Positions 9,141-17,477 of a stretch of DNA of 64,000 bases are shown here, piece after piece; position 1 is the stretch's first letter, and the number at the start of each line of letters is the position of its first letter. The stretch comes from Chloroflexota bacterium (GTDB taxonomy: Bacteria > Chloroflexota > Anaerolineae > Anaerolineales > Villigracilaceae). Under the pieces are notes generated by a model. That model did not search any database. It was not told the DNA's origin and was given only the letters and a program-made list of their open reading frames with translations. Location of the stretch: positions 1 through 64,000 of the forward strand of contig JAJYOU010000002.1 of NCBI GenBank assembly GCA_021795965.1, given 5' to 3'. Made by a program: the position numbers and the translations under genes.

Positions 9141-10193
9141 CTATTTTTTCCAATTTTCCGGTCTCAATGATCGAACGGCGGCTCCGGCTCGCCACATTTC
9201 TGATTCGCGAATTTCGTCCAACTCCTTTTCCAATTTTTCACGGTAATCTGGTTTGCCGTTTGATTCAAGAGTAATCCTGGCTTCATTACCATTTAAAACC
9301 GAAGCATAAAGTTCTTCAAAAACTGGCGCAACTGCATCACGAAAACGAGGGTGCCAGTCCAAGGCACCCCTTTGAGCAGTGGTCGAGCAATTTGCATACA
9401 TAAAATCCATTCCTTTTTCACCAACCAAACGGATCAGGCTTTGTGTTAATTCTTCTACCGTCTCATTGAAAGCTTCGCTCGGGCTATGTCCGTTTTTTCT
9501 TAGAACATTGTATTGTGCTTCCATCACACCCGAGAGAGCTCCGATCAATATTCCACGTTCGCCCGTCAAATCGCTGTATACCTCATTTTTGAATGTCGTT
9601 GGAAAAAGGTAACCGGCTCCTATCGCGATCCCAAGAGCGATTGTCCGTTCTGTTGCTCGCCCAGTGAAATCCTGGAAAACAGCGAAGCTGGCATTGATCC
9701 CGCTGCCAGAAAGAAAATTCCTTCGAACGCTGGTCCCTGAACCTTTTGGAGCAACCATGGCTACATCGACGTGAGGAGGAGGGATAACTCCGGTATCATC
9801 GCTGAAAGTTATGGAGAATCCGTGAGAAAAATAAAGCATGTCACCTTTATTTAAGCACTCGATAATATTCGGCCATTGGCTACGTTGGCCTGCATCGGAG
9901 AGTAAATACTGGATAATTGTCCCTTTTTCTGCGGCTTCTTCGATTGAAAAAAGCGTTTCACCAGGCACCCACCCATCAGCAACAGCGCGATCCCAATTGG
10001 CAGTTCCTTTTCGCTGCCCCACGATCACTTTTATTCCGTTTTCCCGCATATTCATGGCTTGAGCAGGACCCTGAACACCATAACCCAAGACCGCAACAAT
10101 TTCATTTTTTAATATTTCGCGTGATTTTTCCAATGAAAATTCGTCTCGAGTAACTACCTCTTCCACCACTCCACCAAAATTTATCTTAGCCAT
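9141..10193 (-). CDS. ilvC: Ketol-acid reductoisomerase, eukaryote-like subgroup
   Basis: NADPH-dependent isomeroreductase that turns acetolactate or acetohydroxybutyrate into the dihydroxy acid. The Rossmann loop is GYGVQGPAQ (37-45). Several blocks look like the yeast mitochondrial Ilv5 and Bacteroidota type rather than the usual bacterial class I enzyme: DGWVPG, LYFSHGFS, HSPSEAFNETVEE and PDYREKLEKELD. The 350 residues agree with that type without its transit peptide. It lies between ilvN (57 bp) and leuA (64 bp). Function is certain; the subgroup call rests on remembered family patterns and needs a tree. Confidence 0.93.
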   Translation of the reverse strand: MAKINFGGVVEEVVTRDEFSLEKSREILKNEIVAVLGYGVQGPAQAMNMRENGIKVIVGQRKGTANWDRAVADGWVPGETLFSIEEAAEKGTIIQYLLSDAGQRSQWPNIIECLNKGDMLYFSHGFSITFSDDTGVIPPPHVDVAMVAPKGSGTSVRRNFLSGSGINASFAVFQDFTGRATERTIALGIAIGAGYLFPTTFKNEVYSDLTGERGILIGALSGVMEAQYNVLRKNGHSPSEAFNETVEELTQSLIRLVGEKGMDFMYANCSTTAQRGALDWHPRFRDAVAPVFEELYASVLNGNEARITLESNGKPDYREKLEKELDEIRESEMWRAGAAVRSLRPENWKK

Positions 10194-10250
10194 TGAAAAT
10201 TTTTCTCCTGTTTTTTATGACATGTTTTTGTTCAAGGACAAAATAAGCGA

Positions 10251-10781
10251 TCAATTCATACTTTGAGTTAATTCCTGGTAACCATTTTCTGCGTGAAAAA
10301 GTGAATCTGGTCCTCGTTCCATCGCAACGGATCCCGTTCGAACCATTTCGATTATTCCCAAGGGTTTTAATACCTCGACAAAGCCATCAATTTTTTCAAT
10401 ATCCCCTGTTATTTCTACAATGACAGACTGATTGGTGACATCAATTATTCTGGCTCTAAAAACTTCTACCATTTGAAAAATCTCGGAACGTTTATCTGAA
10501 ACTGTACTAACCTTGATTAATGCCAGATCGCGTTTCACAACTTGTTTATAGGTTAAATCTTCAATCTGAATGATATTAACGAGCTTATAGAGATAATGGG
10601 TTAGCCGGTCAATGTGATGATCATCACCTTCAACTGTCACCGTCATTCTTGAAATTCCATCAACATCAGTGTGACCGACTGTCAAGGATTCGATGTTGAA
10701 AGTGCGACGTCTGAATAATGACGCAACGCGATTAAGGACCCCTGGCAAATCTTCAACTAAAATAACAAGAGTATGCAGCAT
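10251..10781 (-). CDS. ilvN: Acetolactate synthase, regulatory small subunit
   Basis: ACT-domain subunit that activates IlvB and confers valine inhibition. The start at 10781 (MLHTLVILVED) is chosen because AAGGAG lies just upstream; the longer frame to 10820 adds residues not typical of the family. The 176 residues contain the N-terminal ACT domain with GVLNRVASLFRRR (about 15-27) and the C-terminal domain about 80-165. It is placed 57 bp after ilvB. Confidence 0.94.
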   Translation of the reverse strand: MLHTLVILVEDLPGVLNRVASLFRRRTFNIESLTVGHTDVDGISRMTVTVEGDDHHIDRLTHYLYKLVNIIQIEDLTYKQVVKRDLALIKVSTVSDKRSEIFQMVEVFRARIIDVTNQSVIVEITGDIEKIDGFVEVLKPLGIIEMVRTGSVAMERGPDSLFHAENGYQELTQSMN

Positions 10782-10838
10782 TATTTTCTCCTTTTCAACT
10801 TGTTTCTGAAGGTTATTCAAACCAGTTGAATTTTTTGT

Positions 10839-12554
10839 TTACGAATCCTTCGGGGTTTCAACCAGGACTCTCGGACGGCGAATCATATCCTGGAGATCAG
10901 AGCCAGATGCCACCATTGGATAGACTGAATCTTCCTGCTCAACCTTGAAATCGATGACCACAGATCCTTCGGTTGCTTGAGCTTCTCGAATTGCGGCTTC
11001 AACCTGGGATCGTTGTGTAACTCGGATCCCTTTTAAACCATGAGCATCTGCAAGTTTTACAAAATCCGGACTCTTCATGGGGGTGGCAGCATAGTTTTTA
11101 TCGTAAAAGAATTCCTGCCATTGGCGAACCATCCCCAAAAAGCCATTATTTATGACAGCAATATTTACTTTGATCCCTTCTTGTGCCAGGGTTGATAATT
11201 CTGCCGCCGTCATTTGAAAGCCACCATCCCCAGCAATTGTCCATACTTCACTCATTGGGGTGGCGAATTTTGCGCCAATCGCAGAAGGTAATCCAAAACC
11301 CATTGTTCCCAATCCCCCGGATGTCACCCATTTATGGGGTTTATCAATATGGTAGTACTGGGCTGCCCACATTTGATGCTGCCCAACGTCAGTCGTAATC
11401 ACAGTATCTGTACTTGTGAACCGCCAAAGATCATTGATGACGTGTGCTGCATATAAATGCCCGTTATCTGGCAGGTTCTGAATATCCCTGACGGAAACAT
11501 TTCCTTTCATTTCAGCGATGTGATCAGTCCAGTCGACGCGGTTTTGAGTTTCAACCAGCGGCAGCAATTGACCTAATATTTCCTTCAAATCACCCACCAA
11601 ACCAATGTCCACTTTTACGTTTTTGTTGATCTCTGATGGATCTATATCAATATGGACCTTTTTTGCATTCACCGCATAAGTATTTAGGTTGCCAGTTACC
11701 CGATCATCAAAACGCATACCAAAAGCTAACAATAAATCGGCCTCCTGGATGGCATTATTGACCCAGGCTTCACCATGCATTCCCATCATTCCAAGATTAA
11801 GCCGATGGTTTGCAGGGAGAACACCTTTTCCTAAAATGGTTATAGCTACTGGAATATTTCCCTTTTCTGTGATTACACGCAGTTCTTCCATAGCATTGCT
11901 CATTAAGATTCCATGACCCGCAAGGATTAACGGTCTTTTAGAATGGTTGATCAAATCCACCGCGTCATGTATGCTGGATGGTGCAGGTCGCATGTTTGGT
12001 CTATATCCACGCATCTTAAACGGAGAATGATCGTATTCCCAATTATCAATTAATGCCTGTTGAGCATCTTTGGCAATGTCAACAAGGACTGGACCGGGAC
12101 GGCCCGACCGGGCAATATAAAAAGCCTCTCGGAGAGCAGGCATAATTTCGTATACATCCGTTACGAGGAAATTGTGCTTCGTTATTGGAATGGTGATCCC
12201 GGTCATGTCAGTTTCCTGAAAAGCATCATAACCGATCAACTTTGAGGAAACCTGGGCAGTAATGAAAACCACCGGAACAGAATCCATATGAGCGGTAGCA
12301 ATTCCCGTCACAAGATTTGTCGCACCCGGACCTGAAGTCGCAATCGCAACACCAACTTTTCCACTGACACGTGCATAACCATCAGCCATGTGTGCTGCGC
12401 CCTGCTCGTGGCGAGTAAGTACGTGATGAATGCTGGGATAACCGCGCATTGCATCATAAATGGGCAAGTTAGCGCCACCAGGGTAACCAAATACGACTTC
12501 AACACCTTCTCGAACCAGACACTCCCAAACAATTTGTGCACCACTACGTTTCAT
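10839..12554 (-). CDS. ilvB: Acetolactate synthase, catalytic large subunit
   Basis: Thiamin-diphosphate enzyme that makes acetolactate from pyruvate and acetohydroxybutyrate from pyruvate plus 2-oxobutyrate. The start at 12554 (MKRSGAQ) is set by AGGAGA upstream. The protein has the cofactor-activating glutamate E50 in TRHEQGAAH and the ThDP motif GDGGFQMTAAEL near 437, with the matching INNGFLGMV. The 571 residues are the normal length. It starts 14 bp after the ilvD stop. Confidence 0.96.
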   Translation of the reverse strand: MKRSGAQIVWECLVREGVEVVFGYPGGANLPIYDAMRGYPSIHHVLTRHEQGAAHMADGYARVSGKVGVAIATSGPGATNLVTGIATAHMDSVPVVFITAQVSSKLIGYDAFQETDMTGITIPITKHNFLVTDVYEIMPALREAFYIARSGRPGPVLVDIAKDAQQALIDNWEYDHSPFKMRGYRPNMRPAPSSIHDAVDLINHSKRPLILAGHGILMSNAMEELRVITEKGNIPVAITILGKGVLPANHRLNLGMMGMHGEAWVNNAIQEADLLLAFGMRFDDRVTGNLNTYAVNAKKVHIDIDPSEINKNVKVDIGLVGDLKEILGQLLPLVETQNRVDWTDHIAEMKGNVSVRDIQNLPDNGHLYAAHVINDLWRFTSTDTVITTDVGQHQMWAAQYYHIDKPHKWVTSGGLGTMGFGLPSAIGAKFATPMSEVWTIAGDGGFQMTAAELSTLAQEGIKVNIAVINNGFLGMVRQWQEFFYDKNYAATPMKSPDFVKLADAHGLKGIRVTQRSQVEAAIREAQATEGSVVIDFKVEQEDSVYPMVASGSDLQDMIRRPRVLVETPKDS

Positions 12555-12568
12555 TTTCTCTCCTATCT

Positions 12569-14236
12569 TCAACTCTTTAACACAGCTCCAGTATCGGCGG
12601 ATGTCACGAAATAAGAATAACGTTTCAACCATTTGCTCCGTGTATTTGAAACGAATGGCGGCAAATTGGAAAGTCGACTTGCTATTTCATGGTCGCTAAG
12701 TTGGACGTTTAATGTTCGCTGCTCTAGATCGATATCAATTCGATCTCCATTCTTTACGGCGGCAATTGGACCGCGAGCAGCCGCTTCAGGTGAAATATGC
12801 CCGATACAAGCTCCCCGGGTGCCACCACTGAATCTGCCATCTGTTATCAGGGCAACCTTTTCTCCCAAACCCTGCCCCATGATGGCACTCGTAGGGGAAA
12901 GCATTTCTTGCATACCCGGACCACCTTTTGGTCCTTCATACCTGATCACAACCACATCTCCTGCGTTAACCCTGCCATTAATGATCCCGCTCATGGCTTC
13001 TTCCTGGGACTCAAATATTTTTGCCGGACCGCTAAATTTCATCATTGATTTTTCGACCCCAGCAACTTTAACCACCGCTCCTTTTGGTGACAAATTTCCA
13101 AATAAAATTGCCAATCCACCCCGTTTAGAGTGGGCATTTTCATATTTACGAATTACTTCGCTATCTTTAATGGTTAATCCTTTAATATTTTTCTCCAAAG
13201 TATCTCCGCTGACTGTCATTCTATTCAGATGGAGAATCCCGGTCGATCGTTGAATTTCGTTTAAAATTGCAGGGATCCCACCCGCCCGATGAACATCCTC
13301 CATGTGCCATTTTCCAGAAGGAGAAACTTTGCATATGTGAGGAACTTTTTCAGCAACCTTGTTGATATTTTCAAGGGGATAATCGATGCCTGCTTCCTGA
13401 GCCAGTGCCAGGGTATGCAAAACGGTGTTTGATGATCCACCCATCGCCATATCCAACGCAAAAGCGTCATTGATTGCTTCGCTGGTGACGATATCCCGCG
13501 GTTTAATATCTTTCTGAACCAGCTCAATAATTTTCCTGGCCGCAGTTATTGCAATATATTCTCGTTCTTTTGTTTTTGCCAATGCCGTTCCATTAAAGGG
13601 AAGCGCCAACCCGAGAACCTCCATCAGGCAATTCATTGAATTGGCAGTAAACAAGCCAGAACATGACCCACACGAAGGACAGGCATAATCTTCCAATATG
13701 GAAAGACGCTTTTCATCAATTTTTCCAGTCGAAAAAGCTCCGACACCCTCAAAAACTGAAATTAAATCGATTGCCTCGCCATCCGGTGTTTTACCTGCAG
13801 GCATTGGTCCGCCAGATACAAAAATTGCAGGTATATTGACTCTCAAAGCTGCCATCAACATCCCGGGAACAATTTTGTCGCAATTGGGAATGCAAACCAT
13901 CCCATCAAATTGGTGTGCGTTAATCATGGTTTCCACGCTATCAGCAATTAATTCCCTGGATGGCAGGGAATATTTCATGCCTTCATGCCCCATTGCAATA
14001 CCGTCATCCACACCTATGGTATTAAATTCAAACGGTACACCGCCTGCCGCCCGGACTGAGTCTTTGACCAGTTTCCCAAACTCCTGCAGGTGAACGTGCC
14101 CTGGAATGATGTCTACGTATGAATTAACGATTGCTATAAAAGGCTTATCAAAATCCTCTTTTTTGACTCCGGTTGCTCTCAGCAAAGCACGATGAGGAGC
14201 TTTTTCAAAACCGTTTTTTATGATGTCTGATCGCAT
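12569..14236 (-). CDS. ilvD: Dihydroxy-acid dehydratase
   Basis: Fe-S dehydratase for the third common step of valine and isoleucine synthesis. C119 (NCDK) and C192 of the [16 protein letters not shown] block are the expected cluster ligands. Extra cysteines at 186 and 189 are present. The start at 14236 ([14 protein letters not shown]) has AGGAAAGAG upstream. The 555 residues are normal. First structural gene of the operon, 64 bp behind the attenuator hairpin, so its expression should follow the leader peptide switch. Confidence 0.96.
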   Translation of the reverse strand: MRSDIIKNGFEKAPHRALLRATGVKKEDFDKPFIAIVNSYVDIIPGHVHLQEFGKLVKDSVRAAGGVPFEFNTIGVDDGIAMGHEGMKYSLPSRELIADSVETMINAHQFDGMVCIPNCDKIVPGMLMAALRVNIPAIFVSGGPMPAGKTPDGEAIDLISVFEGVGAFSTGKIDEKRLSILEDYACPSCGSCSGLFTANSMNCLMEVLGLALPFNGTALAKTKEREYIAITAARKIIELVQKDIKPRDIVTSEAINDAFALDMAMGGSSNTVLHTLALAQEAGIDYPLENINKVAEKVPHICKVSPSGKWHMEDVHRAGGIPAILNEIQRSTGILHLNRMTVSGDTLEKNIKGLTIKDSEVIRKYENAHSKRGGLAILFGNLSPKGAVVKVAGVEKSMMKFSGPAKIFESQEEAMSGIINGRVNAGDVVVIRYEGPKGGPGMQEMLSPTSAIMGQGLGEKVALITDGRFSGGTRGACIGHISPEAAARGPIAAVKNGDRIDIDLEQRTLNVQLSDHEIASRLSNLPPFVSNTRSKWLKRYSYFVTSADTGAVLKS

Positions 14237-14291
14237 GGTTAGGTCTCTTTCCTGTTCTATTATTTGACTGGCATGACAGAAGGGCAAATAT

Positions 14292-14324
14292 TTAATAAAA
14301 AAAGCCGCCTATCAAGGCGGCTTT
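14292..14324 (-). terminator. Attenuator terminator of the ilv operon
   Basis: On the minus strand, AAAGCCGCC (14316-14324) pairs with GGCGGCTTT (14301-14309) around a six-base loop and runs into seven or more T residues. The perfect nine-base-pair stem lies between the leader-peptide stop (14344) and ilvD. Confidence 0.9.
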
Positions 14325-14381
14325 CGTTTGAATTAGTTGCGTTTTATTTCTGTCTCTCCGCAGCCAACCCAAACGAAAGCC
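14319..14381 (-). promoter_or_regulatory. Antiterminator pairing of the ilv leader
   Basis: GGCTTTCGTTTG in the leader RNA (14370-14381) is perfectly complementary over 12 bases to the segment at 14319-14330. That segment includes the 5' arm of the terminator stem, so the two structures exclude each other. The 5' arm lies inside the leader frame just after the Leu/Ile/Val codons, where a stalled ribosome would leave it free. Confidence 0.88.
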
Positions 14382-14442
14382 TTACCTTAATAATAAGGAC
14401 TACGATAATGACTGCAAGGAGGAGGAGGGAATTATTTAACAT
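14344..14442 (-). CDS. ilv operon leader peptide
   Basis: A 32-residue reading frame too short for most gene finders. Residues 6-18 are LLLLAVIIVVLII, twelve branched-chain residues out of thirteen, followed by two more (V20, L22). It is the sensor of a ribosome-mediated transcription attenuator: shortage of charged Leu, Ile or Val tRNA would stall the ribosome here and favour the antiterminator. The ATG lies about 18 bases after the expected transcription start and has no obvious ribosome binding site. It is analogous in design to ilvL and ivbL of enterobacteria, with no claim of homology. Confidence 0.9.
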   Translation of the reverse strand: MLNNSLLLLAVIIVVLIIKVRLSFGLAAERQK

Positions 14443-14467
14443 ATAGGGTTTGTCGAAATTTCGTTGA

Positions 14468-14495
14468 ATTATATGGATAATCTAAAATTAGTCAA
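14468..14495 (-). promoter_or_regulatory. Promoter of the ilv-leu operon
   Basis: Minus-strand -35 TTGACT (14490-14495), 16-bp spacer and a perfect -10 TATAAT (14468-14473). It is 25 bp upstream of the leader-peptide ATG. The bases between it and the lipoprotein gene end at 14682 contain only AT-rich sequence in which I see nothing else. Confidence 0.85.
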
Positions 14496-14681
14496 GAGAA
14501 ATACCCGAATTGAAACATATTCACTTAAATACTTTAAGGCTTTCGTTGAAATTGGACAATTAATAAAAAAAATTCCCATTATTTCATTTTTGTGGTATCA
14601 CAAAAATTAATTTTTTCATCTACCGATATTAAGTTTGCCATCCTAATTCATCCCAAAGGAATAACCTGATTCAAATGTTTT

Positions 14682-15686
14682 TTATTGTTTTGGTCCTAAA
14701 ACCAGGGGCAAACTCTGTAGATACATCAAACCATCCATTACATCATCCGATTGATGAAAAACCAGGCGAATACCTGTTTCCTCGTGAACGCTGTATGGAA
14801 TTGAAATCGAAATGGGTTGGTACTCTCCAACATTGTTATTGACTTGAATCAACTTCGAACCCAAAACAACTCCGCTCTCGTTGATTAATTCAAGGATGAG
14901 GGGGTGTTCGTTGATCGGTAAATATGATCCTTTAATATCCAATGATTCCGAATTAATATTCTCACCATCATTCAACGAATCTAAAAGCAGACGCGGTTGA
15001 CTTGATTCTCCCGCCGTAATTTCGTTCTCCCCCACTTTTTGCAACAATAAGTGAACTGAATTAATAGCTTGAATTCTTCCGAACTTATCGAACGTACTAA
15101 TTTGGAGACGCGCTAATTCAGACGCAGTCTTAATTTCGTAACTAATATTTTCATCAACCCGAGTGTAGTAACCAATATTCGGGAATGTCCTAAAAGTTTT
15201 TCGATAAAGCTCCTCCCCAAACTCTCCAATCAACTCAATTCTTGTTGATCCTGCAAATTTGGGGGAAATGTGAACAATTAATTCGATTGGGGAAACTACC
15301 TTGGAATTTGGACCTGGTGAGAGGAGTTGGAGAGGAACCTGACCTGGATCAACGGTTGGGGTCTTAGAATTAGCAGGGGCTTGTATTTGTGTCGGTTCGA
15401 AAACGATTGTGGGCGTGCTAGTTAGCGTTGGAAACGAAGTAACCGTGAGAGCCAGAGTCTGTGAGGGTTGAGCGGTTTTTAGCCTAGCTGCCGGCAATGT
15501 CAGGTCCGATGAGGGTATCGTGTTCTTACCGATATTCGTGGAAGTAATCGAAGCTGTGATAATATTGGACGATGTTTGTCCAGAAGAACCGGCAGGCAGA
15601 ATTTTAAATGTTGCTGAACACCCAACAAGTAGAAAAGCCAAAATCCAAAACCTTAAATTAATATATTTTTTCAAAAAAACAATCAT
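14682..15686 (-). CDS. Lipoprotein of unknown function with Ser/Thr/Pro-rich linker
   Basis: The N-terminus has a hydrophobic segment ending in LLVGC, a lipobox that predicts cleavage before cysteine 23 and anchoring to the membrane outer face. Residues about 35-115 are a low-complexity Ser/Thr/Pro/Ala-rich linker. From about 120 to 330 there are beta-rich repeats; phrases such as PGPNSKVVSPIELIVH and the later SLNDGENINSESLDIKGSYLP suggest two immunoglobulin-like domains. I recognise no catalytic motif. It is convergent with nothing and stands alone behind the ilv promoter, transcribed toward it. Confidence 0.75.
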   Translation of the reverse strand: MIVFLKKYINLRFWILAFLLVGCSATFKILPAGSSGQTSSNIITASITSTNIGKNTIPSSDLTLPAARLKTAQPSQTLALTVTSFPTLTSTPTIVFEPTQIQAPANSKTPTVDPGQVPLQLLSPGPNSKVVSPIELIVHISPKFAGSTRIELIGEFGEELYRKTFRTFPNIGYYTRVDENISYEIKTASELARLQISTFDKFGRIQAINSVHLLLQKVGENEITAGESSQPRLLLDSLNDGENINSESLDIKGSYLPINEHPLILELINESGVVLGSKLIQVNNNVGEYQPISISIPYSVHEETGIRLVFHQSDDVMDGLMYLQSLPLVLGPKQ

Positions 15687-15957
15687 ATTTAATCAATAAT
15701 TTTCCTGACGATAATTTGGACTCGGTGGATCACTTTAATATCCATCAAATTTTACTCTATAAAACCCTTGGTGATTAATTTCTCCTGGAAACTGGTTTTA
15801 AAAAACCTGGTTTTGAGTAAAAATATTTTTTGCCATACATCTTTCTTACGTGACGAATGTCGTTTCATTTGATGACATTAATAGCTTTGTCTATTTATTA
15901 TGATTGGTTATCATCGTAATGTTTGTTATCGTAGTTTTTTATTATTGAGGAGTCCAC

Positions 15958-17397
15958 ATGCAGGCTGTCCCAAGTGAATTTTTGGCTATAGATCGTAAAG
16001 AAAGGGTGAATAAGCCATTTCATGATTTATCTTTGCGCCAGCCAGAAGAACGGGTTTGTGATTTTGATGACGTTGTAATTGCTTTTGATGCTGAACGAGC
16101 CAAAGTGGAAGCATCCCGTTGTATTCATTGCCCCGATCCAGCTCCTTGCATGGTTGCATGTCCTACTCACAATGATATTCCATCCGCGATGTGGTTAATT
16201 GAACAGAAGAGATTCAAAGAAGCGGCTCAAATTTATCATCAAACTTCCTCCTTACCCGAAATTTGCGGACGGGTTTGTCCGCACGAACAATTGTGCCAGG
16301 GGTCTTGTGTTTTGAATAAACACCACCAACCCGTATTAACTGGTCAACTTGAAGTATTCGCGTTGGAGTGGGAAAGAAAGAACGATCCCTATCAAATAAA
16401 TAAAACAGCTCCTAGCGGTAAAAAGGTAGCTGTTATTGGTGCAGGACCAGCAGGGTTATCCTGTGCTCATATTTTATTGGGTCATGGGCATGAAGTTACC
16501 ATTTTTGATTCAAAACCAGCACCTGGTGGATTGATGGTGTATGGTATTCCAAATTTTAAATTACCCAAAAGCGCAGTTTTTTCCAAGTGGGGCGACATGG
16601 AATCCGCTGGCGCAAAATTTGTTGGAAACACCTATATTGGCAAAGAAAAAACCATCGACCAACTTTTTGAAGAAGGTTTTAGTGCTGTATTCATCGGAAT
16701 CGGAACCGGGATTGATGCAAAGATGGAAATTCCTGGTGAAGATTTACCGGGTGTTTATGAAGCAACCGATTTCTTGATTCGCGGTAATGTCAAAACGGAC
16801 ATCCTGCCTGACGACAAAAAAGAAAGACCACAAATGGGCAACCGAGTAGCAGTGATTGGCGGTGGTGATACAGCCTCAGACTGCCTGCGAACAGCATTAA
16901 GAATCGGAGCCGAAGAAGTCTCATGCATTTACCGGCGCACTGAAAAAGAGATGCCGGGCGGGAAAAAAGACCGGCAGATGGCAAGGGATGAAGGCGCACA
17001 TTATCGTTTTCTAACCCAGCCAGTTCAATTTATCGCTGGATCAGATGGCCGGTTGGCTGCAATTGAGTGTGTTGAAATGAAACTTGGTGAACCAGATGCA
17101 AAAGGAAGGCGAAAGCCTGTTCCAGTTGAAGGATCCAATTTTTCTATAGCCACCGATACTGCCATCAAAGCGTTGGGTTATTGGCCCGATCCAATCATTG
17201 GAAAATCAACCCCAAATCTCGAAATCCATGACTGGGGATTGATCACGGTTATGGATAATAAGACTGGTGCAACCTCCCGACCTGGAGTATTTGCCGGAGG
17301 CGATGGAGTCACTGGTCCAGACCTGGTTGTGACTGCGATGGTCTCAGGCAGAAAATCAGGGGAAGCCATCCATAATTACCTGGAAAGCTTGAAATAG
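15958..17397 (+). CDS. gltD: Glutamate synthase small-subunit-like FAD/NAD(P) oxidoreductase
   Basis: Flavoprotein of the GltD family, which passes electrons from NAD(P)H through Fe-S centres to a partner. Two cysteine clusters are visible in the N-terminal domain: CIHCPDPAPCMVAC and CGRVCPHEQLCQGSC. FAD-binding GAGPAGLSC and the NAD(P)-binding GGGDTASDC follow. GAGGAG precedes the ATG. No large subunit (gltB) is nearby, so it may act with a subunit encoded elsewhere or belong to the related NfnB-type or dihydropyrimidine dehydrogenase-type enzymes. A terminator follows at 17405-17441. Confidence 0.87.
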   Translation: MQAVPSEFLAIDRKERVNKPFHDLSLRQPEERVCDFDDVVIAFDAERAKVEASRCIHCPDPAPCMVACPTHNDIPSAMWLIEQKRFKEAAQIYHQTSSLPEICGRVCPHEQLCQGSCVLNKHHQPVLTGQLEVFALEWERKNDPYQINKTAPSGKKVAVIGAGPAGLSCAHILLGHGHEVTIFDSKPAPGGLMVYGIPNFKLPKSAVFSKWGDMESAGAKFVGNTYIGKEKTIDQLFEEGFSAVFIGIGTGIDAKMEIPGEDLPGVYEATDFLIRGNVKTDILPDDKKERPQMGNRVAVIGGGDTASDCLRTALRIGAEEVSCIYRRTEKEMPGGKKDRQMARDEGAHYRFLTQPVQFIAGSDGRLAAIECVEMKLGEPDAKGRRKPVPVEGSNFSIATDTAIKALGYWPDPIIGKSTPNLEIHDWGLITVMDNKTGATSRPGVFAGGDGVTGPDLVVTAMVSGRKSGEAIHNYLESLK

Positions 17398-17404
17398 CTT
17401 AAGA

Positions 17405-17441
17405 AAATGTCCATCTCATCTGAAAGATGGACTTTTCTTTT
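17405..17441 (+). terminator. Terminator after the gltD-like gene
   Basis: GTCCATCT (17409-17416) pairs with AGATGGAC (17425-17432), followed by TTTTCTTTT. It overlaps the longest possible frame of the next gene, which argues for that gene starting downstream at 17478. Confidence 0.85.
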
Positions 17442-17477
17442 AAGATTTTATTTATCCCAGTCCGTTATAATTTCAAA

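Noticed and set aside
10782-10820. Longer start for ilvN
   Set aside because: The AAGGAG site and family N-terminus both support the start at 10781.
15861-15884. AATGTC/GACATT inverted repeat upstream of the gltD-like gene as an operator
   Set aside because: Only six bases per arm with a 12-base spacer; too weak to support a site.
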